Assembly: GCA_035627375.1 (NCBI GenBank)
Contig: DASPLX010000037.1
Location: 62,001 to 126,000 of the forward strand
Source: DASPLX01 sp035627375
GTDB taxonomy: Bacteria > Pseudomonadota > Gammaproteobacteria > Burkholderiales > Burkholderiaceae_D
DNA: 64,000 nt
Direction of reading: 5' to 3'
The translations under genes were made by a program, and so were the position numbers. A model generated the notes under the pieces. It ran no database searches. It had not been told where the DNA came from and was given only the letters and a program-made list of their open reading frames with translations. Position 1 is the stretch's first letter. Each line of letters starts with the position of its first letter. Positions 25,123 through 33,000 of the stretch are shown piece after piece.

Positions 25123-25461
25123 ATGAGCGGCCCGCAAATCGACTGGAGCAATCCATTGGCATGGGTGGCCGGCGCTGCCGGTGCCCTGTACACCATCCTG
25201 CGGATTTTGAGGCGGGACACCCGCAATGACCGGCAGGAAAAGCAGCTCGACGAAGCCGTCGAACAGATCATCAAGAACCTCCGCGGCGAGGTCGAGCGCC
25301 TGACGGCTCGCGTCGCCGCCATGGAAACCGAAATCGTGCAGCTGCACGTCGAACGTGCCGAGTTTCACGAAGAGCGCGCCCAGTGGATGGAAGAGCGGGC
25401 GGAACTGAGCGCAAGGCTGGCCGAATGCCAGGCGGCGCATAAGCAAGCAGGACTTTTTTGA
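25123..25461 (+). CDS. Membrane-anchored coiled-coil protein of the lysis cassette
   Basis: A 112-residue protein from ATG 25123 (AGGAA upstream). One membrane helix (about 12-29) is followed by basic residues and a long coiled coil (about 38-105, Glu/Arg-rich). This layout is common in small lysis-region proteins placed before the holin, but I cannot name a family. It might help holin control or be a spanin-like factor; Rz/Rz1 are present separately. Confidence 0.65.
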   Translation: MSGPQIDWSNPLAWVAGAAGALYTILRILRRDTRNDRQEKQLDEAVEQIIKNLRGEVERLTARVAAMETEIVQLHVERAEFHEERAQWMEERAELSARLAECQAAHKQAGLF

Positions 25462-25473
25462 GGGAGTACGACT

Positions 25474-26460
25474 ATGTTGAGCAAACTGCGTTCGATCTTG
25501 AAGAGCAGGCGTCTGTGGGGTGTCTGGATCTTTCCGGTGCTGGTGATCACCTGGCTATTCGGCACCGATCCGAACAAGGATGGAGCGTCGACGTACTCGA
25601 TGCTGCAGGGTATTGCAACAGGCCTGCTGGTCGTCACGTGTACCCATGTGGCGCGCAAGATCCTCTTCGACTATATCGAGCTCGAGGAGTTCGTCAGGGA
25701 AGCGAAGCGCAGCCCGACTGGTGCCGGCCTCGTCGTGCTCGGAGTGCTGATCTTCATGCTCGGTTTGCTGTTCGTCTTCGCGCCTCGGGCGCATGCGCAG
25801 GATGTTCGCGCCTACGTGCCGGCCGGCGCATTCAAGTACGCGCCAATGCTCAAGGCCGAGCAGCTCCGCATCTGGTCGGATCATCCGATGCCGTCGGCGC
25901 TCGGTGCCTTGGTTGAGCAGGAAAGTTGTATCAGCCTCAAACATTCGCGGTGCTGGGATCCGGAGGCGCGGCTGAAGACGGACAGGGAGGAGGGAGCCGG
26001 TTTCGGCCAGATCACGCGCGCCTATCACGCCGACGGCTCGATCAGGTTCGACGCGCTCGATACGGTGCGGCGGCTGGATCCCGGGCTGTCGCAGTGGTCA
26101 TGGGACAACGTGTACCGCCGGCCGGATCTGCAGCTACGCGCCTTGGTGGTGATGAACTACGACTGTTACCGGCGGATCAGCCGCCTGGTCGACGACAAGG
26201 ATGTGCGGATCCAGATGTGCGATGCCGCCTATAACGGCGGCTGGGCCGGACTGCAGCAGGAACGCCGCGCATGTGGCCTGCGATCAGGCTGCGACCCGCA
26301 GCGATGGTTCGGGCACGTCGAGGCGACTTGCCTGAAGTCGAAAGTTCGCTGGCGAGGCTATGGCAAGAGCGCCTGCGAGATCAATCGCGAGCATGTCGAA
26401 ATGGTGACGGTGGTGCGTCGCCCGAAATACGAACCGTTGCTGGGCGGGGTGCCGCAATGA
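25474..26460 (+). CDS. Holin-like membrane domain fused to a lysozyme/transglycosylase
   Basis: A 328-residue protein. Three hydrophobic segments lie at about 14-30, 44-60 and 83-103. The last ends in APRAHAQD, a signal-peptidase-I-like AxA site. From about residue 135 there is a goose-lysozyme/SLT-like domain with likely catalytic E150 (LVEQESC), GAGFGQIT at 175-182 and AAYNGGW later. Family knowledge says such domains cut peptidoglycan glycan strands. The fusion suggests that membrane parts either form holin-like lesions or export the enzyme, with cleavage at AHA releasing it to the periplasm. Its stop overlaps Rz by ATGA. Confidence 0.78.
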   Translation: MLSKLRSILKSRRLWGVWIFPVLVITWLFGTDPNKDGASTYSMLQGIATGLLVVTCTHVARKILFDYIELEEFVREAKRSPTGAGLVVLGVLIFMLGLLFVFAPRAHAQDVRAYVPAGAFKYAPMLKAEQLRIWSDHPMPSALGALVEQESCISLKHSRCWDPEARLKTDREEGAGFGQITRAYHADGSIRFDALDTVRRLDPGLSQWSWDNVYRRPDLQLRALVVMNYDCYRRISRLVDDKDVRIQMCDAAYNGGWAGLQQERRACGLRSGCDPQRWFGHVEATCLKSKVRWRGYGKSACEINREHVEMVTVVRRPKYEPLLGGVPQ

Positions 26461-26948
26461 GTCTGCTCGATCCGCGACTCTGGCTCGCGTTCCTCGTGAC
26501 GATCGCCCTCAGCCTTGCTACTGGCTACGTGAAGGGCAAGAGGGACGAGAGGTCAGAAACTGAGCGCAAGCAGCTGAAGGCGATCGCGAAGGTACGCGAC
26601 GACGAGCTCGAGCTGCAGCGTCTGAATAACCGATGGACCGGCGCCTATGTGGGCCGGATGACGAAGCAACAGGAGAAAGCCCGTGCGCTCCCGACTATCT
26701 CGATTGCTCATGATTGCGCTGTGCCTGCAGCTGCAGGCAGCGTGCTCAACGATGCCCAACGCCTGCCAGACGATGCCGGACCTGGATCCGGTGCTCGGCC
26801 AGCCGGCCAGGCAATTGATTCCACATGCACAGCAGAACTCAACATCTGCAAACGAAACTACGCCGAAGTCTGTGTCCCGAACGCAGAGCAATTGACAGAG
26901 CTGCAGCAACGTTGGCGCGTGATGCAGCAGCGAATCAACGGTAGGTAA
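26457..26948 (+). CDS. Rz: Rz-like inner-membrane spanin
   Basis: A 163-residue protein with an N-terminal membrane helix (about 8-25) and a charged, helical periplasmic part, the layout of i-spanins. It follows the endolysin by ATGA overlap and contains an Rz1-like lipoprotein gene in the +1 frame. Spanins fuse inner and outer membranes at the last step of lysis. Confidence 0.85.
   Translation: MSLLDPRLWLAFLVTIALSLATGYVKGKRDERSETERKQLKAIAKVRDDELELQRLNNRWTGAYVGRMTKQQEKARALPTISIAHDCAVPAAAGSVLNDAQRLPDDAGPGSGARPAGQAIDSTCTAELNICKRNYAEVCVPNAEQLTELQQRWRVMQQRINGR
26683..26895 (+). CDS. Rz1: Rz1-like outer-membrane spanin lipoprotein, nested in Rz
   Basis: A 70-residue frame fully inside Rz. GTG 26683 is preceded by AGGAGA at a good distance. 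The signal peptide ends with LQLQAAC, a lipobox with the acylated Cys at residue 20, and the short Pro/Gln-rich mature part suits an o-spanin. Nested Rz/Rz1 pairs are classical in lambda-like phages. Confidence 0.85.
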   Translation: MRSRLSRLLMIALCLQLQAACSTMPNACQTMPDLDPVLGQPARQLIPHAQQNSTSANETTPKSVSRTQSN

Positions 26949-26994
26949 AAGTAGATCGTCTTACAAGGCGAGATTAGTTGATGCTGCGGCTGGG

Positions 26995-27786
26995 CTAGTC
27001 AGCAGTATTACGTGCTGTTTCGACGAGGCGCTGAAGTTCTAAAGCGAATGTAGAAAAAGGGCATGCTGCAATCGTCCTGCTTTCCTTGTACCAGCCACTT
27101 TGAACCCCAATGACGGAGTAGCGCCATTCGCTTTCCACCTTCTTGAAGGCGAATATCGGCCCTCCGCTCATGCCGCCAATGTTGGCAACCACTCCTTTCG
27201 GATCGTCCTGAAGTTTGGCGTAGAACTGATTTTGAGCTTTTGTTCCTGCCGCTTCGGGTTCACCTGCTGGTTTGAGCGGGGCGAAGACGTTCCTTGCTCT
27301 TATGAAATTCTGGTCACTGTAAGTAACCGTCTCGTACGGTACTCCAACAAGCGCCCAGTGATCGTGGTCCATGACATGGTCACCCCATGCGATATGGGCA
27401 ATGGGAGTCGCGCCGCCTACCTCCAATTGGCGAGCATACAGAATGTGGAGAGGAAGCGCTGCATAGTCAAGCCCCTCGTCTTCGTTTTCAATTACTAACC
27501 AGTGATCGAGGTTAAAGTCGATTGGTATTCCTTGGTCAAATTTATGACCCGCTGTGGAATCATCTAGTCGCCAAGTGTTGAATGTATAGCCAGCGTCGAG
27601 ACCTTTGGCAATCGCCTTTAGGTTATGTCCTGCGGTGATGTAAAACCATATCCCACTGATATCTGCTAAGAATCCCGAGAAGAGACATATTTGCTCTCTT
27701 CTTTCATCCGGAATCCATTGCACACACGATAGCGATACGAAATGGCGGCCCACGGCCTCGTATAGGTGTTTGGTGAGTTCACTCAT
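26995..27786 (-). CDS. Trypsin-like serine protease, prophage cargo
   Basis: A 263-residue protein from ATG 27786. Catalytic triad residues are visible in order: H54 (YITAGHN), Asp in LDYAALPL and Ser in GGMSGGPIF. No signal peptide is seen, so it probably acts in the cytoplasm. It lies 31 bases after the SRAP gene on the same strand, likely sharing its LexA-box promoter. Codon use is more AT-rich than in the phage structural genes. Cytoplasmic trypsin-like proteases in mobile DNA are sometimes defence effectors; here that is only a possibility. The frame could begin 26 residues earlier at 27864, inside the SRAP gene. Confidence 0.75.
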   Translation of the reverse strand: MSELTKHLYEAVGRHFVSLSCVQWIPDERREQICLFSGFLADISGIWFYITAGHNLKAIAKGLDAGYTFNTWRLDDSTAGHKFDQGIPIDFNLDHWLVIENEDEGLDYAALPLHILYARQLEVGGATPIAHIAWGDHVMDHDHWALVGVPYETVTYSDQNFIRARNVFAPLKPAGEPEAAGTKAQNQFYAKLQDDPKGVVANIGGMSGGPIFAFKKVESEWRYSVIGVQSGWYKESRTIAACPFSTFALELQRLVETARNTAD

Positions 27787-27817
27787 GATGGCGGAATTTT
27801 TGAAAGCTACTACCGAG

Positions 27818-28525
27818 TTACGTTCGACGAGTTCTTGGCCCCTTGGGAGCTGGGCGAACCGCAAGCGATTCGGCGGGATACGGCCGGAAGAAATCGGGCG
27901 CGTCCTTCGGTGTACAGTTCAGCCAGTCGTCATATTGTTCCGACTGAAGCATCACAACCATGCGCTTCTCGTCAATGGGCGCATGAAACTGGCTCATCAC
28001 CGGATGCTCGTCGGCATTAATCGTGAGCATGGAATACGATAGCAGCGGCATGCCGTTCGGCCCATCATGCTTGTACTCCCAGATCGCAGCGATCGCAAGC
28101 GGCGAGCCGTCCGCGCTCTTGATCTCCCAACGTTCGATTCGATGTTCCTGCTTCGCATGCTCGTCCCCGAAATCAAGGCCGCCGTCAACGGTTAAATAGC
28201 GCGGTTCGAAGATGGAGTCGGCCGGGATGATCGCGAACTGGCCGCGTTTCCATGCGTTTCGAAAGCTGGGCTTCTCGGCGACGGTCTCGGTGCGTGCGTT
28301 GTATGTGTTGCGGGCAATCTTCATATCCTTTGCCCAGTGCGGGACCAGACCGAACATGCCGACGGCGCACGTACGCTGTCCCCAGGTATCGTGTTCCCGT
28401 GGCGCCCGAATCAACGGCCCCATGCGTTCCGGATAGAGATCGCTGGCGAAGTCCGAGTCGGGGGCTGGAACTTGGAATTTCGCTTCGAGCATTCCGCGCT
28501 CGACGGGGCGGTAGTTTGCGCACAT
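27818..28525 (-). CDS. SOS response-associated peptidase (SRAP, YedK/HMCES-like)
   Basis: A 235-residue protein. With ATG 28525 the catalytic Cys is residue 2 (MCANYRP), as the family requires; Cys2 forms a covalent bond with abasic sites in single-stranded DNA. Other signature parts are YNARTETV, IPADSIFEP and EHPVMSQFHAPIDEKRM. The family shields abasic DNA and is often near SOS genes. A LexA box lies 50 bases upstream, so induction by DNA damage is likely. It appears to be phage cargo that heads a two-gene unit with the protease. Confidence 0.92.
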   Translation of the reverse strand: MCANYRPVERGMLEAKFQVPAPDSDFASDLYPERMGPLIRAPREHDTWGQRTCAVGMFGLVPHWAKDMKIARNTYNARTETVAEKPSFRNAWKRGQFAIIPADSIFEPRYLTVDGGLDFGDEHAKQEHRIERWEIKSADGSPLAIAAIWEYKHDGPNGMPLLSYSMLTINADEHPVMSQFHAPIDEKRMVVMLQSEQYDDWLNCTPKDAPDFFRPYPAESLAVRPAPKGPRTRRT

Positions 28526-28574
28526 GGTGCATTCCTGTCGGGGATTACGACAGGTCATTGTGCCATGTATTTTG

Positions 28575-28590
28575 CTGTATGAATATACAG
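28575..28590. promoter_or_regulatory. LexA (SOS) box
   Basis: CTGTATGAATATACAG fits the CTG-N10-CAG SOS box with one departure from the perfect alternating core. It lies between the divergent SRAP and 105-residue genes and probably represses both until DNA damage. Confidence 0.85.
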
Positions 28591-28602
28591 TAAAATGGAC
28601 GA

Positions 28603-28920
28603 ATGAAATGCCGAATTACCAAGCTGCGAAAAGAGGGTGTCGACCTACCGAAGTGGAAGTGGAGGGACCAACTGAATTGGCTGGGTGATCTTGTCGTCCT
28701 CGATATTCGGGACGATGGAGTCGGAAAGTCAGTCAAGGTCGCAAGACATTCGCGGGAGGGAGCGCAGCGATTTGCAGACACGTTGTACGAGCCGAGACTG
28801 GTATCGATGGGACGATCACGTTTCACGTTGGCGGGTGTCGAGCGTGTCATTCAAGACGGACGCATTGTGCACTATGCGCAAGCTTGGCTGTGCGAGCTTG
28901 ATGTCGATGACGCTGCCTAG
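28603..28920 (+). CDS. Small SOS-box-adjacent protein, unknown
   Basis: A 105-residue, basic-to-neutral protein (MKCRITKLRKEGVDLPKWKW) with no family I recognise. Its start is 13 bases after the LexA box, so it is probably SOS-regulated like the divergent SRAP gene. The Trp/Lys-rich N-terminus could bind nucleic acid, but this is a guess. Confidence 0.6.
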   Translation: MKCRITKLRKEGVDLPKWKWRDQLNWLGDLVVLDIRDDGVGKSVKVARHSREGAQRFADTLYEPRLVSMGRSRFTLAGVERVIQDGRIVHYAQAWLCELDVDDAA

Positions 28921-28961
28921 CTACGTCGCACCGTGAGGTCGGCATTTCGGTTTCGCATGGA

Positions 28962-28984
28962 AATATTAGACGCTGTCTAATATT
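28962..28984. repeat. Perfect palindrome with 10-bp arms
   Basis: AATATTAGAC and its exact complement are separated by GCT. It is AT-rich and lacks a T tract, so it looks more like a protein-binding site or recombination arm site than a terminator. Part of it (TCTAA) recurs a few bases downstream. Confidence 0.5.
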
Positions 28985-29000
28985 CAGTCTAAAAGTCCAA

Positions 29001-29033
29001 AGAAAAAGGCCTTACGATTTCTCGTAAGGCCTT
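29001..29033 (-). terminator. Terminator downstream of the tRNA-Asn-like segment
   Basis: A perfect 12-bp stem (29006-29017 with 29022-29033) with a four-base loop. Read on the minus strand it ends in TTTTT (29007-29003), so it serves minus-strand transcription, as a tRNA's own terminator would. Confidence 0.75.
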
Positions 29034-29041
29034 GAATTCTT

Positions 29042-29116
29042 TGGCTCCCCGACCTGGACTCGAACCAGGGACCTGCGGATTAACAGTCCGTCGCTCGCTT
29101 TGAGATTCCTCGGCCA
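29042..29116 (-). pseudogene. tRNA-Asn(GTT)-like fragment with degenerate 5' part
   Basis: From the anticodon arm to the encoded CCA the minus strand reads as tRNA-Asn: anticodon GTT in loop CTGTTAA, a perfect T-arm with GGTTCGAGTCC, and acceptor TCGGGGA. The 5' acceptor strand (TGGCCGA) mismatches at two positions, the D-arm is shrunken and the outer anticodon pair is A-C. It could be a decayed phage tRNA or a displaced tRNA-Asn 3' end left by another integration. Confidence 0.65.
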
Positions 29117-29117
29117 C

Positions 29118-29138
29118 TGCGTGAATTTTGCGTGACTT
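29118..29138. repeat. 21-bp copy of the integrase tail sequence
   Basis: Identical to 6833-6853, where it encodes part of KVTQNSR at the integrase C-terminus. Here it stands alone between the tRNA-Asn fragment and attR, so it looks like the leftover end of another integrase gene or a shared recombination site. Confidence 0.7.
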
Positions 29139-29229
29139 GAATTTGAAAAACCGTACAGAACAGTGCGAAAGCTGGTGGCGAACTTACCGGCATTTCGTTA
29201 AAAATCAATCACTTAAAATCGGCCGGAAA

Positions 29230-29280
29230 GCTACGAACCAAGGGGTCGTGGGTTCGATTCCTGCCGGCCGCGCCATTTAT
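29230..29280 (+). repeat. Prophage attR core (51-bp direct repeat)
   Basis: Identical to 6726-6776 and containing the displaced 3' part of tRNA-Arg(ACG) without its 5' half. It marks the right end of the prophage. Confidence 0.95.
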
Positions 29281-29288
29281 GCTGTAAG

Positions 29289-29324
29289 AACGGGCCAGTG
29301 TCTAACGACGCTGGCCCGTTTTCA
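29289..29324 (+). terminator. Hairpin after attR, likely native tRNA-Arg terminator
   Basis: AACGGGCCAG (29289-29298) pairs with CTGGCCCGTT (29311-29320) around a 12-base loop, then TTTC. It occupies the place of the 6792-6825 terminator relative to the tRNA 3' end. Confidence 0.7.
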
Positions 29325-29465
29325 TTTCCGCTCGTAACTTTTTGTCGGCTCGCGCTTCAGACTTTTCAGATTGATATCCAATGGTGGGTCTCGGCTGTGA
29401 TCTCCTCTAGAAGATCACGATGGCCCGTACCATGCCGTAGCAGTGCCCGGCCATCATCGTCATGA
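29325..29465 (-). pseudogene. Relic of a second integrase C-terminus next to attR
   Basis: On the minus strand, LLEEITAETHHWISI followed by a stop and remnants of SASRQKV aligns with ALEKIKTEANRWNIS and REAALKKV at the end of the intact-side integrase frame. The same order (tRNA 3' end, hairpin, convergent integrase end) occurs at attL. It is short and decayed, so the call rests on this alignment and position. Confidence 0.6.
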
Positions 29466-29635
29466 TGTGGGTCGCACATAAGATTGTCTTTTCCGAGCCT
29501 CTAAACTCCGGTCACTCGAAGTTGCCGATCGCGCGCATGCGGATCTCCGAATTCTTTGCTCGGAACTTGGCCGGTAGGAGCATATCGTCCTCGAAGCGCG
29601 GGCCTTCTTCTGTGCGGCTGGGGCAGCGTTGACCG

Positions 29636-29897
29636 TCTTCGGACTACGGTAGCTCTCGCCGTCGAGCACGATCCGGCGTGCGCCGTGCCGCAACCGGTCC
29701 AGCGTGGCTGCGCCGGGGATCCGGTTGGCCGCGAACGCCGCGCCCCTCTCGGCGATGAGGTCGCGGAATTCCTCGTCCCCGGGTGAACGCAGCGGCTTCA
29801 GGCCGGTGTCATCGATGATCGGTAGCGGCACCTTGGCCGGCACGGCGAAGCGCCGCTCGCAGGTCCTCATCGCGCGCGATGCGCGGCTGGCAAGCAA
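29636..29897 (-). pseudogene. IstB fragment of an IS21-family element
   Basis: The frame includes PIIDDTGLKPLRSPGDEEFR, DLIAERG and ANRIPGAATLDRLRHGARRI, then LDGESYRSPK, typical of the C-terminal half of IstB ATPases that assist IS21 transposition. About 20-25 residues between the two conserved blocks are missing, and there is no IstA or N-terminal Walker A region nearby. The fragment is dead. Bases 29898-30071, upstream of it, hold no gene I can support. Confidence 0.7.
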
Positions 29898-30071
29898 TTG
29901 CGTCCGCGTGGTTCATCTCCAAGGTTTTCGTCCATACAGGGAAATGCCGGACATCTGTCCGGTCATGGCGCCCGGCGATCCCGATTCCCTGCATTCCGTG
30001 AAGCGTTTGATGATTTCGGCCGGATACGGAACTATCGAGACGGCCGTCGTTTTTTTCCGGCTGATCCGCTC

Positions 30072-33000
30072 TCATTCTTTCGCGCGTTCGCAACGTGCCA
30101 GGCCGAGACGGCCAGCCTGGCCCGCCGGATCGGCTTCCATGGCACGCTCGTACAACCCGCGCGCGGCCGACCATTCCTGCATTCGCTCCAGCAATGGTCC
30201 AAGCCGGTCGACCGCGTCCGAAAAGCGCCGGCGCAGATTCTCGCGTGCCGCCGTTAGCAATTCATCGGTGTCCCCGGGGCAGAAATGGGCGCGATACAGC
30301 CGCAGACCCTCGGCGAGCCGCCGGATTTCGGAACGGGACGACGCCGTATCGAGCGCGGCGATCCGGTCGCATAATTCGGTGAAGGCGGAGACGTCGGTCC
30401 AGGCGACGTCGGTATCGAGCCGGAGGCTACCGGCATCGACGACAATGGCATGTTCGTTGCCGAGCAGCTTGCGCAAACGATGCACTGTGACGTTGAGCGT
30501 GGAGCGCGGCTCGTCGGCATCCGGCCAGAGATGGGTCGCCAGGAGCGCCATGGCCATCCCTTGGTCGCCGGCGGCCACGAGTATCTTCAGCAGGAGCAGC
30601 AGGCGCTGCTGCGCTTTGCCCGACGAAGCGACGGCGGAGCCGCCGAGCCGCAGTTCGAAATTGCCGAGGGCGTGGATGGAGATCGGCCGGGGCCAGTTCG
30701 CAATGGATCGGTCCAGCGTGCCTAGGCCTTGGCGAACGATGATTTCGCGCACATGGTCGACTTCGATGCCGGCGCGCAAGGCCGCCTCGGTCAAGGCGGT
30801 GGCGATCTTGCGGAATCGCGGAAAGAACAAGCGTATCTGCGATTGGCGGTGGCGTTCGAAGGCTTCTCTCAGGATCTCGATCGCCTCCTGTTCCCGATCC
30901 TCGTGGAGGCAGGCATAGGCGACGACGAACTGTCGGATGTTGGCGACGAAGTCCCGATCCTTGCCATGCGCGGCCGCCACGGCGCGCGCGAATGCCGCGT
31001 CGGCGTCGGCGAATCGGTCGGCCAGGGCATAAGCGTTCGCCAGCCCCATTTCGAAATGCGGTCGTTGCGCGGCAGGAACCCCGACCTCCGCCGAACGCCG
31101 GATCACATCCTCGAATATTCGCAGACCGGCGTCGATGTCGCCCGATTGCTGAAGCCAGATGCCTTCCAGGAAACTCAGATAGACGAACGCGACGCGCCGG
31201 GTAGGCCGCAGCGATTGCCGGGTTTCGTCCAGCAGCTTGCGTGCCGCGTCGAGTTGGCCGGTACACAGATGGCTGAATATCTCGGCGTGCTGGAATTCGA
31301 ACAACAGCATGTCGAGGCCGAATTCGTCGGCGATCTTCTTGGCCGCCGCGGACGACTGTTGCGCGGCTTCGTAATCGGCATTCATCATCCGGTGCCAGAA
31401 GGCGACGCGGAATTTCCACCAGCCGCGATGGAAAGGCGAGACAGCGGGATCGTCGGACAGCGCCTGCAGGTCGCGTACCAACGGCACGCCGATGTCGCTG
31501 TCGTGCGCCCAGTTCGCGTAGTCGAGCAGCACGCCGCCGGCCGCCAGGCGCTCGGTCGGATCGTCGACCTTCGATAACGCTTCCGACGCCCGCTTCGCAC
31601 TGGGAGCCTGGGCCGGCGAACCCGGCACCGTCAGTTCCAGCGCGACGGCGAGCCGCGAATGGATGCGCAGATCGTCTTCCGGCGGCAGCGTGTCGACATC
31701 GAGCGCGGACAGGCTCTCAAGCATCCACTCGACGCATTGGGGCAGGGCGCTGAAGTCGGCCCACTCGTAATAGTGGCTGTCGATGATGGCGGCGATGCAG
31801 AGCAAGCGCTGGCGAAGATCTCCGGCCGCGAGGAACGCCTGTTCCGCCTGCGTCAGCGCCTCGCGCGCGAGCGGCGGATCGATATGGATCAGCGCCATGC
31901 CTTGCCAGTACCATAAGCGCGGTTCGGCGCGGACATGTTCCTCAGGCAGCCAGCTCATCCACTCGCACCAAGCGCGGCCGCGGCCGATGCTCAACATGGC
32001 GCCGGCGTGCCGCAGCAGCAGCGCGGCGAGCCGACAGTAGGCGGCGCTGTCCCGGTAGAGCGGGGCGGCTTCGTCGGCACGGCCCTGGTTGTCGAAGATG
32101 GCGGCGGCGCGTTCCAGCAGTTGCGTCCGTTCGGCGGCATCGAGCCGTTGTGCCGCGGCGTGCTGCAGGAAATCCCGGAACAAGGCGTGGAAGTGGTAGG
32201 TGGGTGTCTCGCCGCCGCGGCGATCGATGAAGAGCTTGTTGCGATACAACTGCCCGAGCATCGAGTTCGCGGCCGGGTCGCCGGTCAGCGCTTCCGTATC
32301 GGCGGCGGAAACCGCGGATAGACAAGACAGCAGCATCAGCATCCGCTGCCAAGAGCTCGGCATCTGTTCCAGGATCTCGGCGGCGAAATAACGGAATATC
32401 GCCTCCTGGCCTTTCAGCAGGGGAATCGGCGACTGGTCGCGGCGCTCGGCAAGATGGCGCAGCATCACGATGCCGCCTGCCCAGCCGTCGACTTGTTCCA
32501 GCCATGCCGGAACGGGCGCGTCCGCTTCCTGCTCGAGCCCGACCAGTTCGCGCGCCTCGCCGTCATCCAGTCGCAGGGATTCCCATCCGAGCAGGACCAA
32601 GTGACCGTTCACCTGGTGCCGCGCATAACGGGTAGGAGGAGCGTCTCGACTCAACGCGAAGACTGTGATGCCGTACGGCACCTCCGAAAATGCAATGTCG
32701 AACAGATAACCGGATTTGTCCCAATCGAAGTCGTGGATGTTGTCGAACACCACGACGGCACCCTGCGGAAGACGGGCGTAGAACTCGCGAAAGAACATGC
32801 GCGCGAAACGGGGAATGTTGTTGTCCAGTTCCGGCGTCAGCAGCGGCAAGGGTCGGCTGTCGTCGCGCACCGCTTCGGCGAGAAAGAAGAACAGCGTGGC
32901 CGGATCGGCGTCGCCCCGGTCGACCTGGCACCAGATCGCGGGAGCGTTGGCGGCCGTGAGATAGCTCGCGGCGAGCGTGGTCTTGCCGGCGCCGGGCGGA

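Larger units (their letters stand above)
6726..29280 (+). mobile_element. Defective lambda-like siphophage prophage in tRNA-Arg
   Basis: About 22.5 kb bounded by the 51-bp att repeats. In order it holds an internally deleted integrase, an excisionase-like gene, a truncated portal, protease-capsid fusion, decoration protein, connector proteins, tail tube, G/GT, tape measure, tail-tip and fibre genes, a lysis cassette with Rz/Rz1, then cargo (protease, SRAP, small ORF) beside a LexA box. Absent are repressor, replication genes, small and large terminase, and a complete integrase. It therefore cannot package DNA or excise by itself. The head, tail and lysis frames are all open, so loss of the early region may be recent or the late genes may be under selection. 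Confidence 0.93.

Noticed and set aside
29704..30918. A 404-residue plus-strand frame
   Set aside because: Antisense to the IstB relic and the STAND-type regulator; Ser/Arg-rich with no domain.
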